Shown here piece by piece: positions 48,312-59,442 of a DNA stretch of 64,000 nt. The stretch is from NCBI RefSeq assembly GCF_024198255.1, contig NZ_JAJVKW010000001.1, positions 186,001 to 250,000 on the forward strand, given 5' to 3'. The translations under genes and the position numbers were made by a program. The notes under the pieces are model-generated. The model made no database searches and was not told where the DNA came from. It saw only the letters and a list, made by a program, of their open reading frames with translations. Each line of letters opens with the position of its first letter. Position 1 is the first letter of the stretch. The DNA comes from Myxococcus guangdongensis. Lineage in GTDB: Bacteria > Myxococcota > Myxococcia > Myxococcales > Myxococcaceae.

Positions 48312-48911
48312 TCAGTTGGGGAGCTGTCCCTTGGGCGCCGGCATCATCCCCGCGTCCACCAGGACCCGCTCCAGCCGGTCGCTCCCCGTGCGCGCCCAGG
48401 TCTCGTAGACCTTGAGCGCCCCGCTGGGCCCCGCCTGCACCATGCCCCGCGCGGCGATCTCCTCCAGGACCTCGGCCACCGCGCGGAACTTGTCGCGCAG
48501 CTCCCGGTACACGCCCGCGAAGCCCGCGCGGGGCGACAGGTCCGCCACCTGGCCGTACGCGGTGCCGCCCATCTGGATGTAGTAGTCGGGCCCCACCACG
48601 CCGCCCTGCAGCGCGCCGGAGAAGAACCCCACGGTGTAGAGCGAGACGTCGCCCAGCCGCCGCAGCGTCTTGATGCGCGCCTCACGCTCCTGCTGGAGGG
48701 CCTGGTGGTAGAGCACCGCCAGGGGCTCGCGCGCGCGGCGGCCGTCCTCCTGGCGGTCGAACAGATTGTCGGTGCTGGCGAAGTCCGCCAGCAGGTTCAC
48801 CAGGTAGAACTCCGTCACCTCTTCCAGCGTCACCCGTTGCCGCGAGGTGACCTCGTCCAGGAGCGATTTGAAGAACTCCTTCAACGACAGGGACGCCACC
48901 AGTTGACTCAT
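48312..48911 (-). CDS. Conserved hypothetical helical protein (199 aa)
   Basis: I do not recognise the family. The ATG at 48911 has GGGAG with a five-base spacer. A GTG two codons earlier overlaps that site and is unlikely. The protein is cytoplasmic and mostly helical (EFFKSLLDEVTSRQRVTLEEV, ARIKTLRRLGDVSLYTVGFF), with a Gly-rich middle (GALQGGVVGPDYYIQMGGTAYG). It heads a two-gene operon that diverges from groES-groEL and has its own candidate promoter. The first CIRCE element lies just upstream of that promoter, so heat-shock control is possible. Confidence 0.72.
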   Translation of the reverse strand: MSQLVASLSLKEFFKSLLDEVTSRQRVTLEEVTEFYLVNLLADFASTDNLFDRQEDGRRAREPLAVLYHQALQQEREARIKTLRRLGDVSLYTVGFFSGALQGGVVGPDYYIQMGGTAYGQVADLSPRAGFAGVYRELRDKFRAVAEVLEEIAARGMVQAGPSGALKVYETWARTGSDRLERVLVDAGMMPAPKGQLPN

Positions 48912-48962
48912 CGACACTCCCTTCCCCCCGCCCAGGCCCGCGTGGCCGGCGGGAATAAGGGA

Positions 48963-48991
48963 ACGGTAGCAACCGGCTCACCGCGTCGCAA
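48963..48991 (-). promoter_or_regulatory. Candidate promoter for the unknown two-gene operon
   Basis: On the minus strand TTGCGA (48991-48986) and TACCGT (48968-48963) are 17 bases apart, about 50-80 bases before the ATG at 48911. Confidence 0.45.
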
Positions 48992-49022
48992 AAGCACCCG
49001 TCAATGATTCCAGGCACTTGCG

Positions 49023-49049
49023 CTAGCACTCGTGACGTCCGAGTGCCAA
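49023..49049. promoter_or_regulatory. CIRCE-like element 1 (HrcA operator, upstream copy)
   Basis: CTAGCACTC, nine bases, then GAGTGCCAA. It differs from the CIRCE consensus by one base in each arm. It lies between the divergent gene at 48911 and the groES promoter, 158 bases before the second element. Confidence 0.75.
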
Positions 49050-49162
49050 TCCGAGCCGTGCGGGCATGCGGACGGGCTCTACCTGTCACGGACGCAACGG
49101 GAGGGGAAAAAGACAGCAATGCCGGGCAGTTGGCAGCTCACGGCACGAGCAACCCGCGTCGC

Positions 49163-49190
49163 TTGACGGGTCATCTTCCCTGGTTATTAT
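49163..49190 (+). promoter_or_regulatory. groES: Sigma-70 promoter of groES-groEL
   Basis: TTGACG (49163-49168) and TATTAT (49185-49190) are 16 bases apart. The predicted start at about 49197 places CIRCE element 2 in the first bases of the leader, the usual arrangement for HrcA repression. Confidence 0.8.
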
Positions 49191-49206
49191 CCGCCGCGCC
49201 TAGGCG

Positions 49207-49233
49207 TTAGCACTCGCGATGTCGGAGTGCTAA
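49207..49233. promoter_or_regulatory. CIRCE element 2 (HrcA operator, perfect)
   Basis: TTAGCACTC, nine bases, then GAGTGCTAA, an exact match to the CIRCE consensus. It follows the promoter by 16 bases. HrcA is not encoded in the window. Confidence 0.95.
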
Positions 49234-49327
49234 TGCCGCGGGCCGTCACGGCCCTTTTTCAACCCCCAGCGGCGCCGACAGTCGCCCGGAGTCCCCGGAC
49301 GGTGGGCGCCCCATCAAGGAGCAGACC

Positions 49328-49618
49328 ATGAAGATTCGTCCCCTGCAGGATCGGCTCATCGTCAAGCGGGTCGCCGAGGAGAACAAGACCAAGGGCGGCC
49401 TCTTCATCCCGGACACGGCGAAGGAGAAGCCCCTCGAGGGCAAGGTCGTCGCCGTCGGCAACGGCAAGGTGCAGGAGGACGGCAAGGTGCGTCCCCTGGA
49501 CATCAAGGCCGGCGACACCATCCTCTTCAGCAAGTACGCCGGGACCGAGATCAAGCTCGACGGCGAGGAGCACCTCATCCTCCGTGAAGAGGATGTGCTC
49601 GGCGTCATCGAGAAGTAA
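49328..49618 (+). CDS. groES: Co-chaperonin GroES
   Basis: The 96-residue protein forms the heptameric lid of the GroEL folding chamber. It has the family opening ([19 protein letters not shown]), the mobile loop ([18 protein letters not shown]) and the C-terminal [16 protein letters not shown] precedes the ATG. It is followed by groEL after 36 bases, and the two are co-transcribed from the CIRCE-controlled promoter. Confidence 0.98.
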   Translation: MKIRPLQDRLIVKRVAEENKTKGGLFIPDTAKEKPLEGKVVAVGNGKVQEDGKVRPLDIKAGDTILFSKYAGTEIKLDGEEHLILREEDVLGVIEK

Positions 49619-51298
<1,680 letters not shown>

Positions 51299-51304
51299 TT
51301 CCCC

Positions 51305-51326
51305 CACCCCGGCTTCGTCCGGGGTG
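51305..51326 (+). terminator. Stem-loop after groEL
   Basis: CACCCCGG, loop CTTCGT, CCGGGGTG, beginning seven bases after the stop codon. The eight-base-pair stem is strong, but there is no T-run. Confidence 0.6.
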
Positions 51327-51446
51327 ACTGCTGTCGAAGACGGCCTCCGGTTCCTGTTCAGGGAGCCGGGGGCCGTCGTGCTTTCATGTCCCGGGTGGCG
51401 CGGGGCAGGCCCCGCCCTTACGTTTGGGAATGAAGGAGGAGACACC

Positions 51447-51704
51447 GTGAAGCCCGTGAAGATCTACACCACGAACTACTGTGGCTTTTGCGTCCGCGCG
51501 AAGGACCTGCTCAAGCGCAAGGGCGTTGATTTCCAGGAGCTGGACGTCACCGGAGACGACGACACGCGCGCCAAGCTCGTGGAGATGAGCGGCGGCCAGC
51601 GCACCGTGCCGCAAATCTTCATCGGCGACACGCACGTCGGCGGCTACTCGGACCTGGCCCAGCTCGACAAGGAAGGCAAGCTGGACCCCATGCTGCAAGC
51701 CTGA
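51447..51704 (+). CDS. Glutaredoxin 3-type protein
   Basis: The start is GTG 51447, preceded by AAGGAGG. The 85-residue protein has active site CGFC (NYCGFCVRAKDLL), the cis-proline segment TVPQIFIG and the glutathione-binding GGYSDLAQL. Length is right for a monothiol/dithiol glutaredoxin of the GrxC group, although the usual motif is CPYC. It is a cytoplasmic disulfide reductase. It is preceded by the groEL terminator, so it has its own transcript or read-through. Confidence 0.93.
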   Translation: MKPVKIYTTNYCGFCVRAKDLLKRKGVDFQELDVTGDDDTRAKLVEMSGGQRTVPQIFIGDTHVGGYSDLAQLDKEGKLDPMLQA

Positions 51705-51804
51705 CCGTGTGCAAGCAGGCGGGCGGGCGCCCCACCCGGGGCCGCCCACCGCCACCGTGGCTAGCTTTCCCCCATGGCACACCACCCTTTCTCGGGAGGC
51801 GGAC

Positions 51805-52221
51805 ATGGCAGGTGAAGAGCGGCAGACGGGGACCCGGGACGCGCACGAGAACGTCATCAGCACGCTGTACCACCTGCTCAAGGGCGCCTCGACGGCCGAG
51901 CAGTTCATCCGCGACGCGGAGCAGGCGGGCGACCCGGAGCTGGCGCAGTTCTTCCGCGACTGGCAGGACGAACAGCGCCACCTGGCCGAGCGCGCGAAGA
52001 ACCTCCTGGGCTCGCGCCTCGCGTCCGTGGAGAAGCCCGCTGCGGAGGCCGGGAAGAAGCGCGCGTCCGGCTCCAGCAAGTCCAGCGCATCCAGCAAGAC
52101 GCCGCGAGCCGGTGCTCCTGTGAATGCGGGTGTGAAGTCCGGCGGCAACGCGTCCGACGACCTGGTCGACGAGCTGTCGAAGGAGTCCTTCCCCGCCAGC
52201 GACGCGCCGGCGACGTACTGA
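51805..52221 (+). CDS. Small helical, possibly ferritin-like protein with FPASD tail
   Basis: The ATG at 51805 has GGGAGG upstream. The 138-residue protein has an N-terminal helical pair (NVISTLYHLLKGASTAEQFI, then ELAQFFRDWQDEQRHLAERA) that looks like half a ferritin-like bundle. A Ser/Lys-rich linker follows. The C-terminus ends DELSKESFPASDAPATY, a short motif that recurs at the ends of many small bacterial proteins of unknown role. There is no export signal. A stress or storage role is conceivable, but not shown. Confidence 0.75.
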   Translation: MAGEERQTGTRDAHENVISTLYHLLKGASTAEQFIRDAEQAGDPELAQFFRDWQDEQRHLAERAKNLLGSRLASVEKPAAEAGKKRASGSSKSSASSKTPRAGAPVNAGVKSGGNASDDLVDELSKESFPASDAPATY

Positions 52222-52232
52222 AGTGAAGCACG

Positions 52233-52263
52233 GCCTCGCGTGAGCACTGGATTCGCGCGAGGC
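52233..52263 (+). terminator. Hairpin after the FPASD-tail gene
   Basis: GCCTCGCG and CGCGAGGC pair around a 15-base loop, 11 bases past the stop. No T-run follows. Confidence 0.4.
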
Positions 52264-52819
52264 GTTCGCATTGGATGCCGGCCGTGAGTTTCAGGAACGG
52301 CCCTTCCCTCCCCGGACGATGCGAGTCGGCGCGCCTGCCCATGTGGCGGGACGCCGGACGTGCCGTGTCTTCCGGATGGGGCCCTCGGACCCACGACGTC
52401 GTGGCCTCTCCTCCCGCGCGCCTCCCCGGGCGCGCGCTGGACGAGGCCGCGCGCCATGAGCCCGACGCGTCCTGGCGCGCGACCGGTGGTGAACGTGTCC
52501 TGGTGGACACTCGCCGCCGACCCCTGACTGGCGCCCTCCCGGTGCCAGGCGCCGCCCCTCGACGCGTCCTCCCGAAGCCCATCAGCGAGGCCGTGCTCGC
52601 GCCGCATGCGAGCGCGGAACCCTTCCTCGCCATGAAGCGTCCCCCCTCGACGTTTCCCAGGTCCCGGGCCGCGATGCCCGGGTTTTCCTTCTCGCAGGAG
52701 GCTCGCTCGCAACTGCCTTCCGGGAAGAATCTTTCACTCGTGTTGCCCCCGCGAAGTGGGGGCGCGCTGATGGTGCGTCGGGCTTGCCCGCCCGGTCCCC
52801 TCGCACCTAAAGAGGACCC
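52264..52819. other. Non-coding stretch upstream of the FHA regulator, possible sRNA or leader
   Basis: About 556 bases without a convincing gene. Open frames exist on both strands, but they read as low-complexity Arg/Pro/Ala peptides with no ribosome-binding site. It contains a good terminator (52663-52686) and a second GC-rich hairpin at 52745-52763 (GCCCCCGC, GAA, GTGGGGGC). It may carry a small RNA ending at the terminator, or a long regulated leader for the FHA gene. Confidence 0.5.
52663..52686 (+). terminator. Rho-independent terminator inside the non-coding stretch
   Basis: CCCGGGC, loop CGCGAT, GCCCGGG, then TTTTCC. It is one of the few hairpins in the window with a T-run. It lies 134 bases before the next gene and 440 bases after the previous one. 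Confidence 0.75.
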
Positions 52820-54208
<1,389 letters not shown>

Positions 54209-54246
54209 GTGCCCCCTCGCAGTCCTACCCCAGGGAGAACAACCGC

Positions 54247-55455
54247 ATGTTGCGTCGTCTCGTCGTAGCCTCCGTCGTCTTCACCGCCGCTTGCGCCGGT
54301 CAGCAGAAGCCCGCAGAGGATGCGGCGGCCAATGGCAATGGCGGCAAGCCCGTGAGCACCGAGGAGCGCGTGCGCATCGGCAACCAGCCCGCCTTCGACG
54401 TGGCCAGCTGCTTCCCGCGTGAGCTGGACCTGCCCCCGTCCAACCAGGGCGTGCTCGTGGGCGCCATGCTCACCACCCGCCCGGAGGTGCTCGAGTGTCT
54501 GGTGAGCCCCAGCAACCGGGGCCCCGCCGAGAAGACCGTCGTGACGGTGAAGACCACCGTGACGGACACCAGCGCCACGCACGCCGTCACCGGCGACAAC
54601 CTCACCCCCACCGGCCAGCAGTGCGTGCAGGGCGTGGTGGACAAGCTCGTCAAGCCGAAGCTGCTCGCCAAGGGCGCCGCGGCCGTCGAGTCCACCGCGA
54701 CGTTCGAGCACGACACGGGCAGCAGCGCCTCGGTGAAGTTCGGGATGAACGACGGCTCGGACTTCTCCGGCGCGGTGCGCCTGGCCCAGCAGGAGTGGTG
54801 TGACTGCTACGCCGGCTACAAGGGCGCGACGCCGCCCGTGCTGACGTCGCACATCACGCTCGTCAAGGCGCAGCCCACGGCGGAGGTGACGTTCGACGCC
54901 TCCGGCAGCACCGAGGGTGACCAGCTGGCCGCGTGCCTCAAGACGAAGGTGCTCGCGGTGCCCGCCAAGGTGTCCACCGACAAGCTCACCTACCCGCACC
55001 GCTTCGTGCACTTCAACTCCAACGCCACCGAGGCGACGTCCTCGCTGCCCCCGCAGCTGCGCTTCTTCCAGCTCGAGGTGGTCCGCAACCAGCGCGCGGC
55101 GGACGCGGCCATCGCCTTCGGCGCCCGCGCCGCGGCGGCCGAGGCCTTCGAGGCCGTGGTGGCGAAGTACCAGAAGACCAAGGACTACAAGCTCTTCGAC
55201 GAGCTGTCCGGCAAGTGCAGCAGCCTGGTCGAGGCCGCGCAGGGCTGGGTGAAGGCGCTGGAGGCCCAGCAGGTCGTGGACCAGGCCGCCGTGTCGCTGG
55301 TGCAGGAGCTGAAGACGACGGACGCCGAGGGTTGGACGCCGGTGGAGACCGCCAGCCAGGCGGCCCTCACCAACACCCAGAAGGACCTGAGCACCGCCCA
55401 GGCCCGCGTCGAGGCCGACCAGAAGGCCTGCCCGAAGAAGAACTACAAGAAGTAG
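54247..55455 (+). CDS. Lipoprotein of unknown function
   Basis: The ATG at 54247 opens a lipoprotein signal (lipobox TAAC at about Cys16) and has GGAG upstream. The frame also opens at GTG 54205, overlapping the FHA stop, but without a leader. The 402-residue product begins with a short linker. A beta-rich domain follows (VLVGAMLTTRPEVLECLVSP, TVVTVKTTVTDTSATHAVTG), with six or more cysteines spaced along the chain. It ends in a long coiled helix (AALTNTQKDLSTAQARVEAD). I do not know the family. It is coupled to the FHA regulator and closes with a strong terminator. Confidence 0.8.
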   Translation: MLRRLVVASVVFTAACAGQQKPAEDAAANGNGGKPVSTEERVRIGNQPAFDVASCFPRELDLPPSNQGVLVGAMLTTRPEVLECLVSPSNRGPAEKTVVTVKTTVTDTSATHAVTGDNLTPTGQQCVQGVVDKLVKPKLLAKGAAAVESTATFEHDTGSSASVKFGMNDGSDFSGAVRLAQQEWCDCYAGYKGATPPVLTSHITLVKAQPTAEVTFDASGSTEGDQLAACLKTKVLAVPAKVSTDKLTYPHRFVHFNSNATEATSSLPPQLRFFQLEVVRNQRAADAAIAFGARAAAAEAFEAVVAKYQKTKDYKLFDELSGKCSSLVEAAQGWVKALEAQQVVDQAAVSLVQELKTTDAEGWTPVETASQAALTNTQKDLSTAQARVEADQKACPKKNYKK

Positions 55456-55479
55456 CCCCAGGCACCGCCTGAAACGCAC

Positions 55480-55517
55480 GAAGGCGCGGGTTCCCGAAAG
55501 CCGGGGCCCGCGCCTTC
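55480..55517 (+). terminator. Terminator hairpin after the FHA operon
   Basis: GAAGGCGCGGG and CCCGCGCCTTC form a perfect 11-base-pair stem with further pairing in the loop, followed by TGTGTTTC. It separates this operon from the convergent smc gene. Confidence 0.75.
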
Positions 55518-55594
55518 TGTGTTTCTGGCCTGCTGTCCAGCGCCGCCGCCAGCATGGGGGCCGGGAGGTGTCCCCGGCCCCGGGCCCCGAGCGA

Positions 55595-58500
55595 CTACGC
55601 GCTGATCTTGTCGTCGTTGGCCGCGTGGGCCTCGCGAATCTTCACGCTGACCAGCTTGGAGATGCCCGGCTCCTCCATGGTGACGCCGTAGAGGGTGTTG
55701 GAGACCTCCATGGTCCGCTTGTTGTGCGTAATCAGGATGAACTGCGACTGGCGGCTCATCTCCTTCACCATGTCGTTGTAGCGGCCCACGTTGCCCTCAT
55801 CCAGCGGCGCGTCGACCTCGTCCAGGAGGCAGAAGGGCGTGGGCTTGATGAGGAAGATGCCGAAGATGAGGCCCACGGCGGTGAGGGCCTTCTCACCACC
55901 GGAGAGCAGGTTGACGCTCTGGAGCTTCTTGCCTGGCGGCTGCGCGACGATTTCCACGCCCGGCTCGCCATTGGGTCCGTCGTTGGTGAGCACCAGGCTG
56001 GCGCGGCCACCGCCGAACAGGCGGGGGAAGATGGCCTGGAACTTCTCGTTCACCACGTCGAAGGTCTGCTTGAAGCGCTCGCGGCTGGTCGCGTCGATGC
56101 GCTGGATGGCCTCCCGCAGCTGCCCCATGGAGGCCTGCAGGTCCGTCTTCTGCGCGGTGAGGAAGTCGAAGCGCTTGGAGAGCTCCGCGTGCTCGTCGAT
56201 GGCGGTGAGGTTGATCTCCCCCATCTTCTCCACCTGGGCGCGCAGGTCCTTCAGCTCCGCCTCCGTCTCCGGCGTCAGCGACGCCAGCAGGTGGTAGCGG
56301 TGCAGCTCCAGCGCCAGGTCCACCTGGTGGCGCTCGCGGATGCCGGCCGACAGGTGCTCCAGCTCCAGGGCAATCTCGCGCTCGCGCAGCGAAATCTGCG
56401 ACAGCCCCTGCATCAGCTCCTCCACCCGGCCGCGCAGCTCGCGGAACTGGGTGTCCTGCTCACGCACCTCGCTGGAGGCGAGCAGGTGCGCGGCGCGGCG
56501 GGACTCCAGCCCCTCCGCGGCGACGCGGTGCTCCTCCACGCGCTGGGACAGCCCCGCCTCGGTCTCCGTGGTGCGCTTGCCCAGCTCCTCCGTGCGCGCG
56601 CCGCCCTCGGCCAGCGTCGCCTGCAGGCGCGCCACGCGCGTCTCCATCTCCCGGCGCTGGGTGACGAGGCTGTCGAGCTCCTTGCGCGCGGACTCACCGC
56701 GCTCGCTGCCGGCGGCCACCTTGATGCGCAGGCCCGTCAGGTCCGCGTTGGCGGCCTCCGCGCGCTGGCGCAGGGACTCCTGCTCACCGGCGAGCTGCTT
56801 GACGCGCTCCTCGCGGGCCTCGCGGTCCGTCTGGCCGTGGGCCACCTCGCCGCGGCTGGCCTCCTCCTCGTGGGCCAGGGCCATGTGGCTCTGCCCCAGC
56901 TGCCCGTCCTCCTGCTCCAGGGAGCGCACCCGCTCGCGCACGCGCGCCAGGTCCTCGCCCGCCTTGTGCAGGTCCTTCTCCTGGCTGGCGAGGTTCACCT
57001 CCTCGGCGTGCTGGTTCTTGGCCAGCCCCTTGAGGACGCCCTCGGTGTGCCCCATCTGCTTCTGGAGCGTGTAGTGCCGGGTGAGGATTTCGTTGTAGCG
57101 CTCCTCCACCCGCGCCACCTCGGTGGCCAGCTCCGCGATTTCGCGCTTCTTCTGGAGCGCGCCCACCGCCGCGCCCTCGCGCTCACCGCCGACGATGGTG
57201 CCGTCCTGACGGAACACCTCGCCGTCCTGCGTGACGAGCGTGACGACGGGGCCGCCCGCCTCCGAGTACGCGCGCGCCGTCGCCAGGTCCTGGACGATGA
57301 CGACGTCGCCGAGCAAGAGCCGCACGACGGGCTGCAGCGCCTCCTCGCACGTCACCTCTTTCAGCGCGTGCGCCAGCACGCCCGGGCGCTCGAAGTCCGG
57401 CTCCTGCACCGGCGGCAGGACGTCCAGCGCGGGCACGGGCAGGAAGCTGCCCCGGCCCTCCGCGTGGCCCTTGAGGTACTCCACCAGCTCCACGCCCTTG
57501 TCGCGGCTCTCGACGATGACGTGCTGGAGCCGCTCGCCCAGGGCGGCCTCCACCGCGCGCTCGTAGCGCGGCGTCACCGTGAGCACGTCCGCCACGAGGC
57601 CGAAGATGCCCTGCTCCCGGGCCACCGTGCCCGCGCGCACCATGACGGCGCGCACGCCGCGGTCGAACCCGTCGTAGTTCTTCTGGATGTCCTCCAGGGA
57701 CGACAGGCGGCTCCTCTTGTCGCTCAGCTCCTCGCGCAGCGCGATGACCTGGATTTCGTTCTCCGTGAAGGCCGCGCGCGTGCGCGACAGGGCGTCCTCC
57801 TCCTGCGCCTTGTGCTCGGCCAGCTCCGCGGCCAGGTGCCGGGTGTCCTCCACCCGCCTCGCCACCTCACCGCGCGCCGACTCCAGCTGCGTCTCCTGCT
57901 CGCGCAGCGCCGCCAGCTCCGCCTGCAGCTTGGCGCGGCGGCCCTCCAGGTCCGTGCGCTGACGGGCCAGGCCCACCAGGTTGCTCTCGTGGTTGGCCAG
58001 CCGGGTGGCCACGGCGACCAGGCCCGCGCGCTCCTGCTCGAGCCTGAGGGCCACTTCGGTCTGCAGCTGGGTGACGCGGCGCAGCTCCTCCTGCGCCACC
58101 TGCATCGAGACCTCGTCCTCCTTCCACGAGCCCGCGATGCCGGACAGCTCGGCCTCGCGCGCGGCCATGGCCTCGGACATCTCCGCCTGCCGCGCCAGCA
58201 GCCCGTCCAGCTCCGTGCGGGCCTGGGCCACGCGGGCCTGCGTCTCCTCCAGGTCGCGCTTGCCGTAGGACAGGTCCTGCGTGTCGCGCTGCAGCGAGCT
58301 CTCCAGCGCGTGCACCTCGGCGGCCAGGGCCTGGAGCGCCGCGGCCTCCGCGTCCAGCTCCGCGCGGCGCCGGGCGATGGTCTCCTCCAGCTCCTTCACG
58401 CGGTCCAGGCTGTCGCGCTCCTCGGTGCCCAGGTTGGACAGGCGCGACTGGAGGACCTGCTTCTCCGCGAGCAGCTCCAGGTGGCGGTGGCTGGCCGCGT

Positions 58501-59194
58501 GCAGGTCGATGTCCCGCATGCGCGCCTTGAGCTTCTTGTACTTCTCCGCCTTCTTCGCCTGACGCGACAGCGCGTCCAGCCGCTTCTCCAGCTCGCTGGT
58601 GATGTCGGTGACGCGCAGGAGGTTGGCCTCGGTGGCCTCCATCTTCCGCTCGGCGGCCTTGCGGCGCGCCTTGTACTTGGTGACGCCCGCGGCCTCCTCC
58701 AACAGGTGCCGGCGGTCCTCCGGCTTGCTGGAGACGATGAGGCCCACGCGGCCCTGCTCGATGATGGAGTAGGCCTTGGTGCCCACGCCCGTGCCCAGGA
58801 ACAGCTCGGTGATGTCGAGCAGGCGGCACAGCGTCTTGTTGATGAGGTACTCCGAGTCCCCGTTGCGGAACAGGCGCCGCGTGACGGTGATCTCCGAGAA
58901 GCCCTGGTACTGGGGCGCCAGCTGGTCCGTGTCGTCCACCAGGAAGGTCAGCGACACCTCCGCCATGGACAAAGGCGGCTTGTTCTCCGAGCCGTTGAAG
59001 ATGACGTCCTCCATGCCACGGCCACGGAGGTTCTTCGCGCTCTGCTCACCCATCACCCAGCGGATGGCGTCCACGACGTTCGACTTGCCGCAGCCGTTGG
59101 GGCCGACGATGCCGGTGACGCCTTCGTCGAACGTGAAGACGCTGCGCTCCATGAAGGACTTGAAGCCAGTGATGTCCAACCGCTTGATACGCAT
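55595..59194 (-). CDS. smc: Chromosome segregation protein SMC
   Basis: The 1,199-residue protein has the complete SMC plan. The N-terminal ATPase half has IVGPNGCGKSNVVDAIRWVM (residues about 29-48). A long first coiled coil follows, and a hinge sits around residues 520-640 (VADVLTVTPRYERAVEAALG). The returning coiled coil ends in the signature LLSGGEKALTAVGLIFGI and Walker B FCLLDEVDAPLDEGN. It organises and separates replicated DNA with ScpA and ScpB, which are not in this window. The ATG at 59194 matches the family's MRIKRLDITGFKSF opening. The leader contains two overlapping hairpins. Confidence 0.97.
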   Translation of the reverse strand: MRIKRLDITGFKSFMERSVFTFDEGVTGIVGPNGCGKSNVVDAIRWVMGEQSAKNLRGRGMEDVIFNGSENKPPLSMAEVSLTFLVDDTDQLAPQYQGFSEITVTRRLFRNGDSEYLINKTLCRLLDITELFLGTGVGTKAYSIIEQGRVGLIVSSKPEDRRHLLEEAAGVTKYKARRKAAERKMEATEANLLRVTDITSELEKRLDALSRQAKKAEKYKKLKARMRDIDLHAASHRHLELLAEKQVLQSRLSNLGTEERDSLDRVKELEETIARRRAELDAEAAALQALAAEVHALESSLQRDTQDLSYGKRDLEETQARVAQARTELDGLLARQAEMSEAMAAREAELSGIAGSWKEDEVSMQVAQEELRRVTQLQTEVALRLEQERAGLVAVATRLANHESNLVGLARQRTDLEGRRAKLQAELAALREQETQLESARGEVARRVEDTRHLAAELAEHKAQEEDALSRTRAAFTENEIQVIALREELSDKRSRLSSLEDIQKNYDGFDRGVRAVMVRAGTVAREQGIFGLVADVLTVTPRYERAVEAALGERLQHVIVESRDKGVELVEYLKGHAEGRGSFLPVPALDVLPPVQEPDFERPGVLAHALKEVTCEEALQPVVRLLLGDVVIVQDLATARAYSEAGGPVVTLVTQDGEVFRQDGTIVGGEREGAAVGALQKKREIAELATEVARVEERYNEILTRHYTLQKQMGHTEGVLKGLAKNQHAEEVNLASQEKDLHKAGEDLARVRERVRSLEQEDGQLGQSHMALAHEEEASRGEVAHGQTDREAREERVKQLAGEQESLRQRAEAANADLTGLRIKVAAGSERGESARKELDSLVTQRREMETRVARLQATLAEGGARTEELGKRTTETEAGLSQRVEEHRVAAEGLESRRAAHLLASSEVREQDTQFRELRGRVEELMQGLSQISLREREIALELEHLSAGIRERHQVDLALELHRYHLLASLTPETEAELKDLRAQVEKMGEINLTAIDEHAELSKRFDFLTAQKTDLQASMGQLREAIQRIDATSRERFKQTFDVVNEKFQAIFPRLFGGGRASLVLTNDGPNGEPGVEIVAQPPGKKLQSVNLLSGGEKALTAVGLIFGIFLIKPTPFCLLDEVDAPLDEGNVGRYNDMVKEMSRQSQFILITHNKRTMEVSNTLYGVTMEEPGISKLVSVKIREAHAANDDKISA

Positions 59195-59243
59195 GCCAGC
59201 GGGCTCCCGGGAGACGCGCGAGGTACTGAGTGAAAAGTGAGCG

Positions 59244-59276
59244 CGAGGCCTAGAAATCGGCCTCGGAACGATTTCT
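59244..59276 (-). promoter_or_regulatory. Two overlapping, mutually exclusive hairpins in the smc leader
   Basis: CGAGGCC (59244-59250) pairs with GGCCTCG (59259-59265). AGAAATCG (59252-59259) pairs with CGATTTCT (59269-59276). The arms overlap, so only one can form at a time. The block lies 50-82 bases before the smc ATG and could act as a switch or as a dyad operator. Confidence 0.45.
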
Positions 59277-59319
59277 CCGAGGACTACCAGCCGCCTCCCA
59301 GGCGATCAAGCGTGACCAT

Positions 59320-59331
59320 GCCACGCGTGGC
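59320..59331. promoter_or_regulatory. Perfect 12-base palindrome upstream of smc
   Basis: GCCACGCGTGGC lies in the divergent promoter region between smc and the gene at 59443. The two outer flanks are near-symmetrical (CAT on each side). It may be a protein-binding site. No regulator is assigned. Confidence 0.35.
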
Positions 59332-59442
59332 CATACGTTCGGCTGCTTGCCCTTCGGTCGGACGGGAGTCGGCCAGGAAGGTCCTCTCTCGGACTTGCAC
59401 CCTGGGCGCCCCACCCTACCTTCCCATTGACTTTTCCGGAGG

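Noticed and set aside
49119..49166. 15-codon ORF between the CIRCE elements
   Set aside because: Its GGGAGGGG is 13 bases from the ATG, and its stop lies in the groES -35 box. It is not supported as a gene.
55568..59233. 1,221-codon plus-strand ORF opposite smc
   Set aside because: The minus strand encodes a complete SMC with all motifs.
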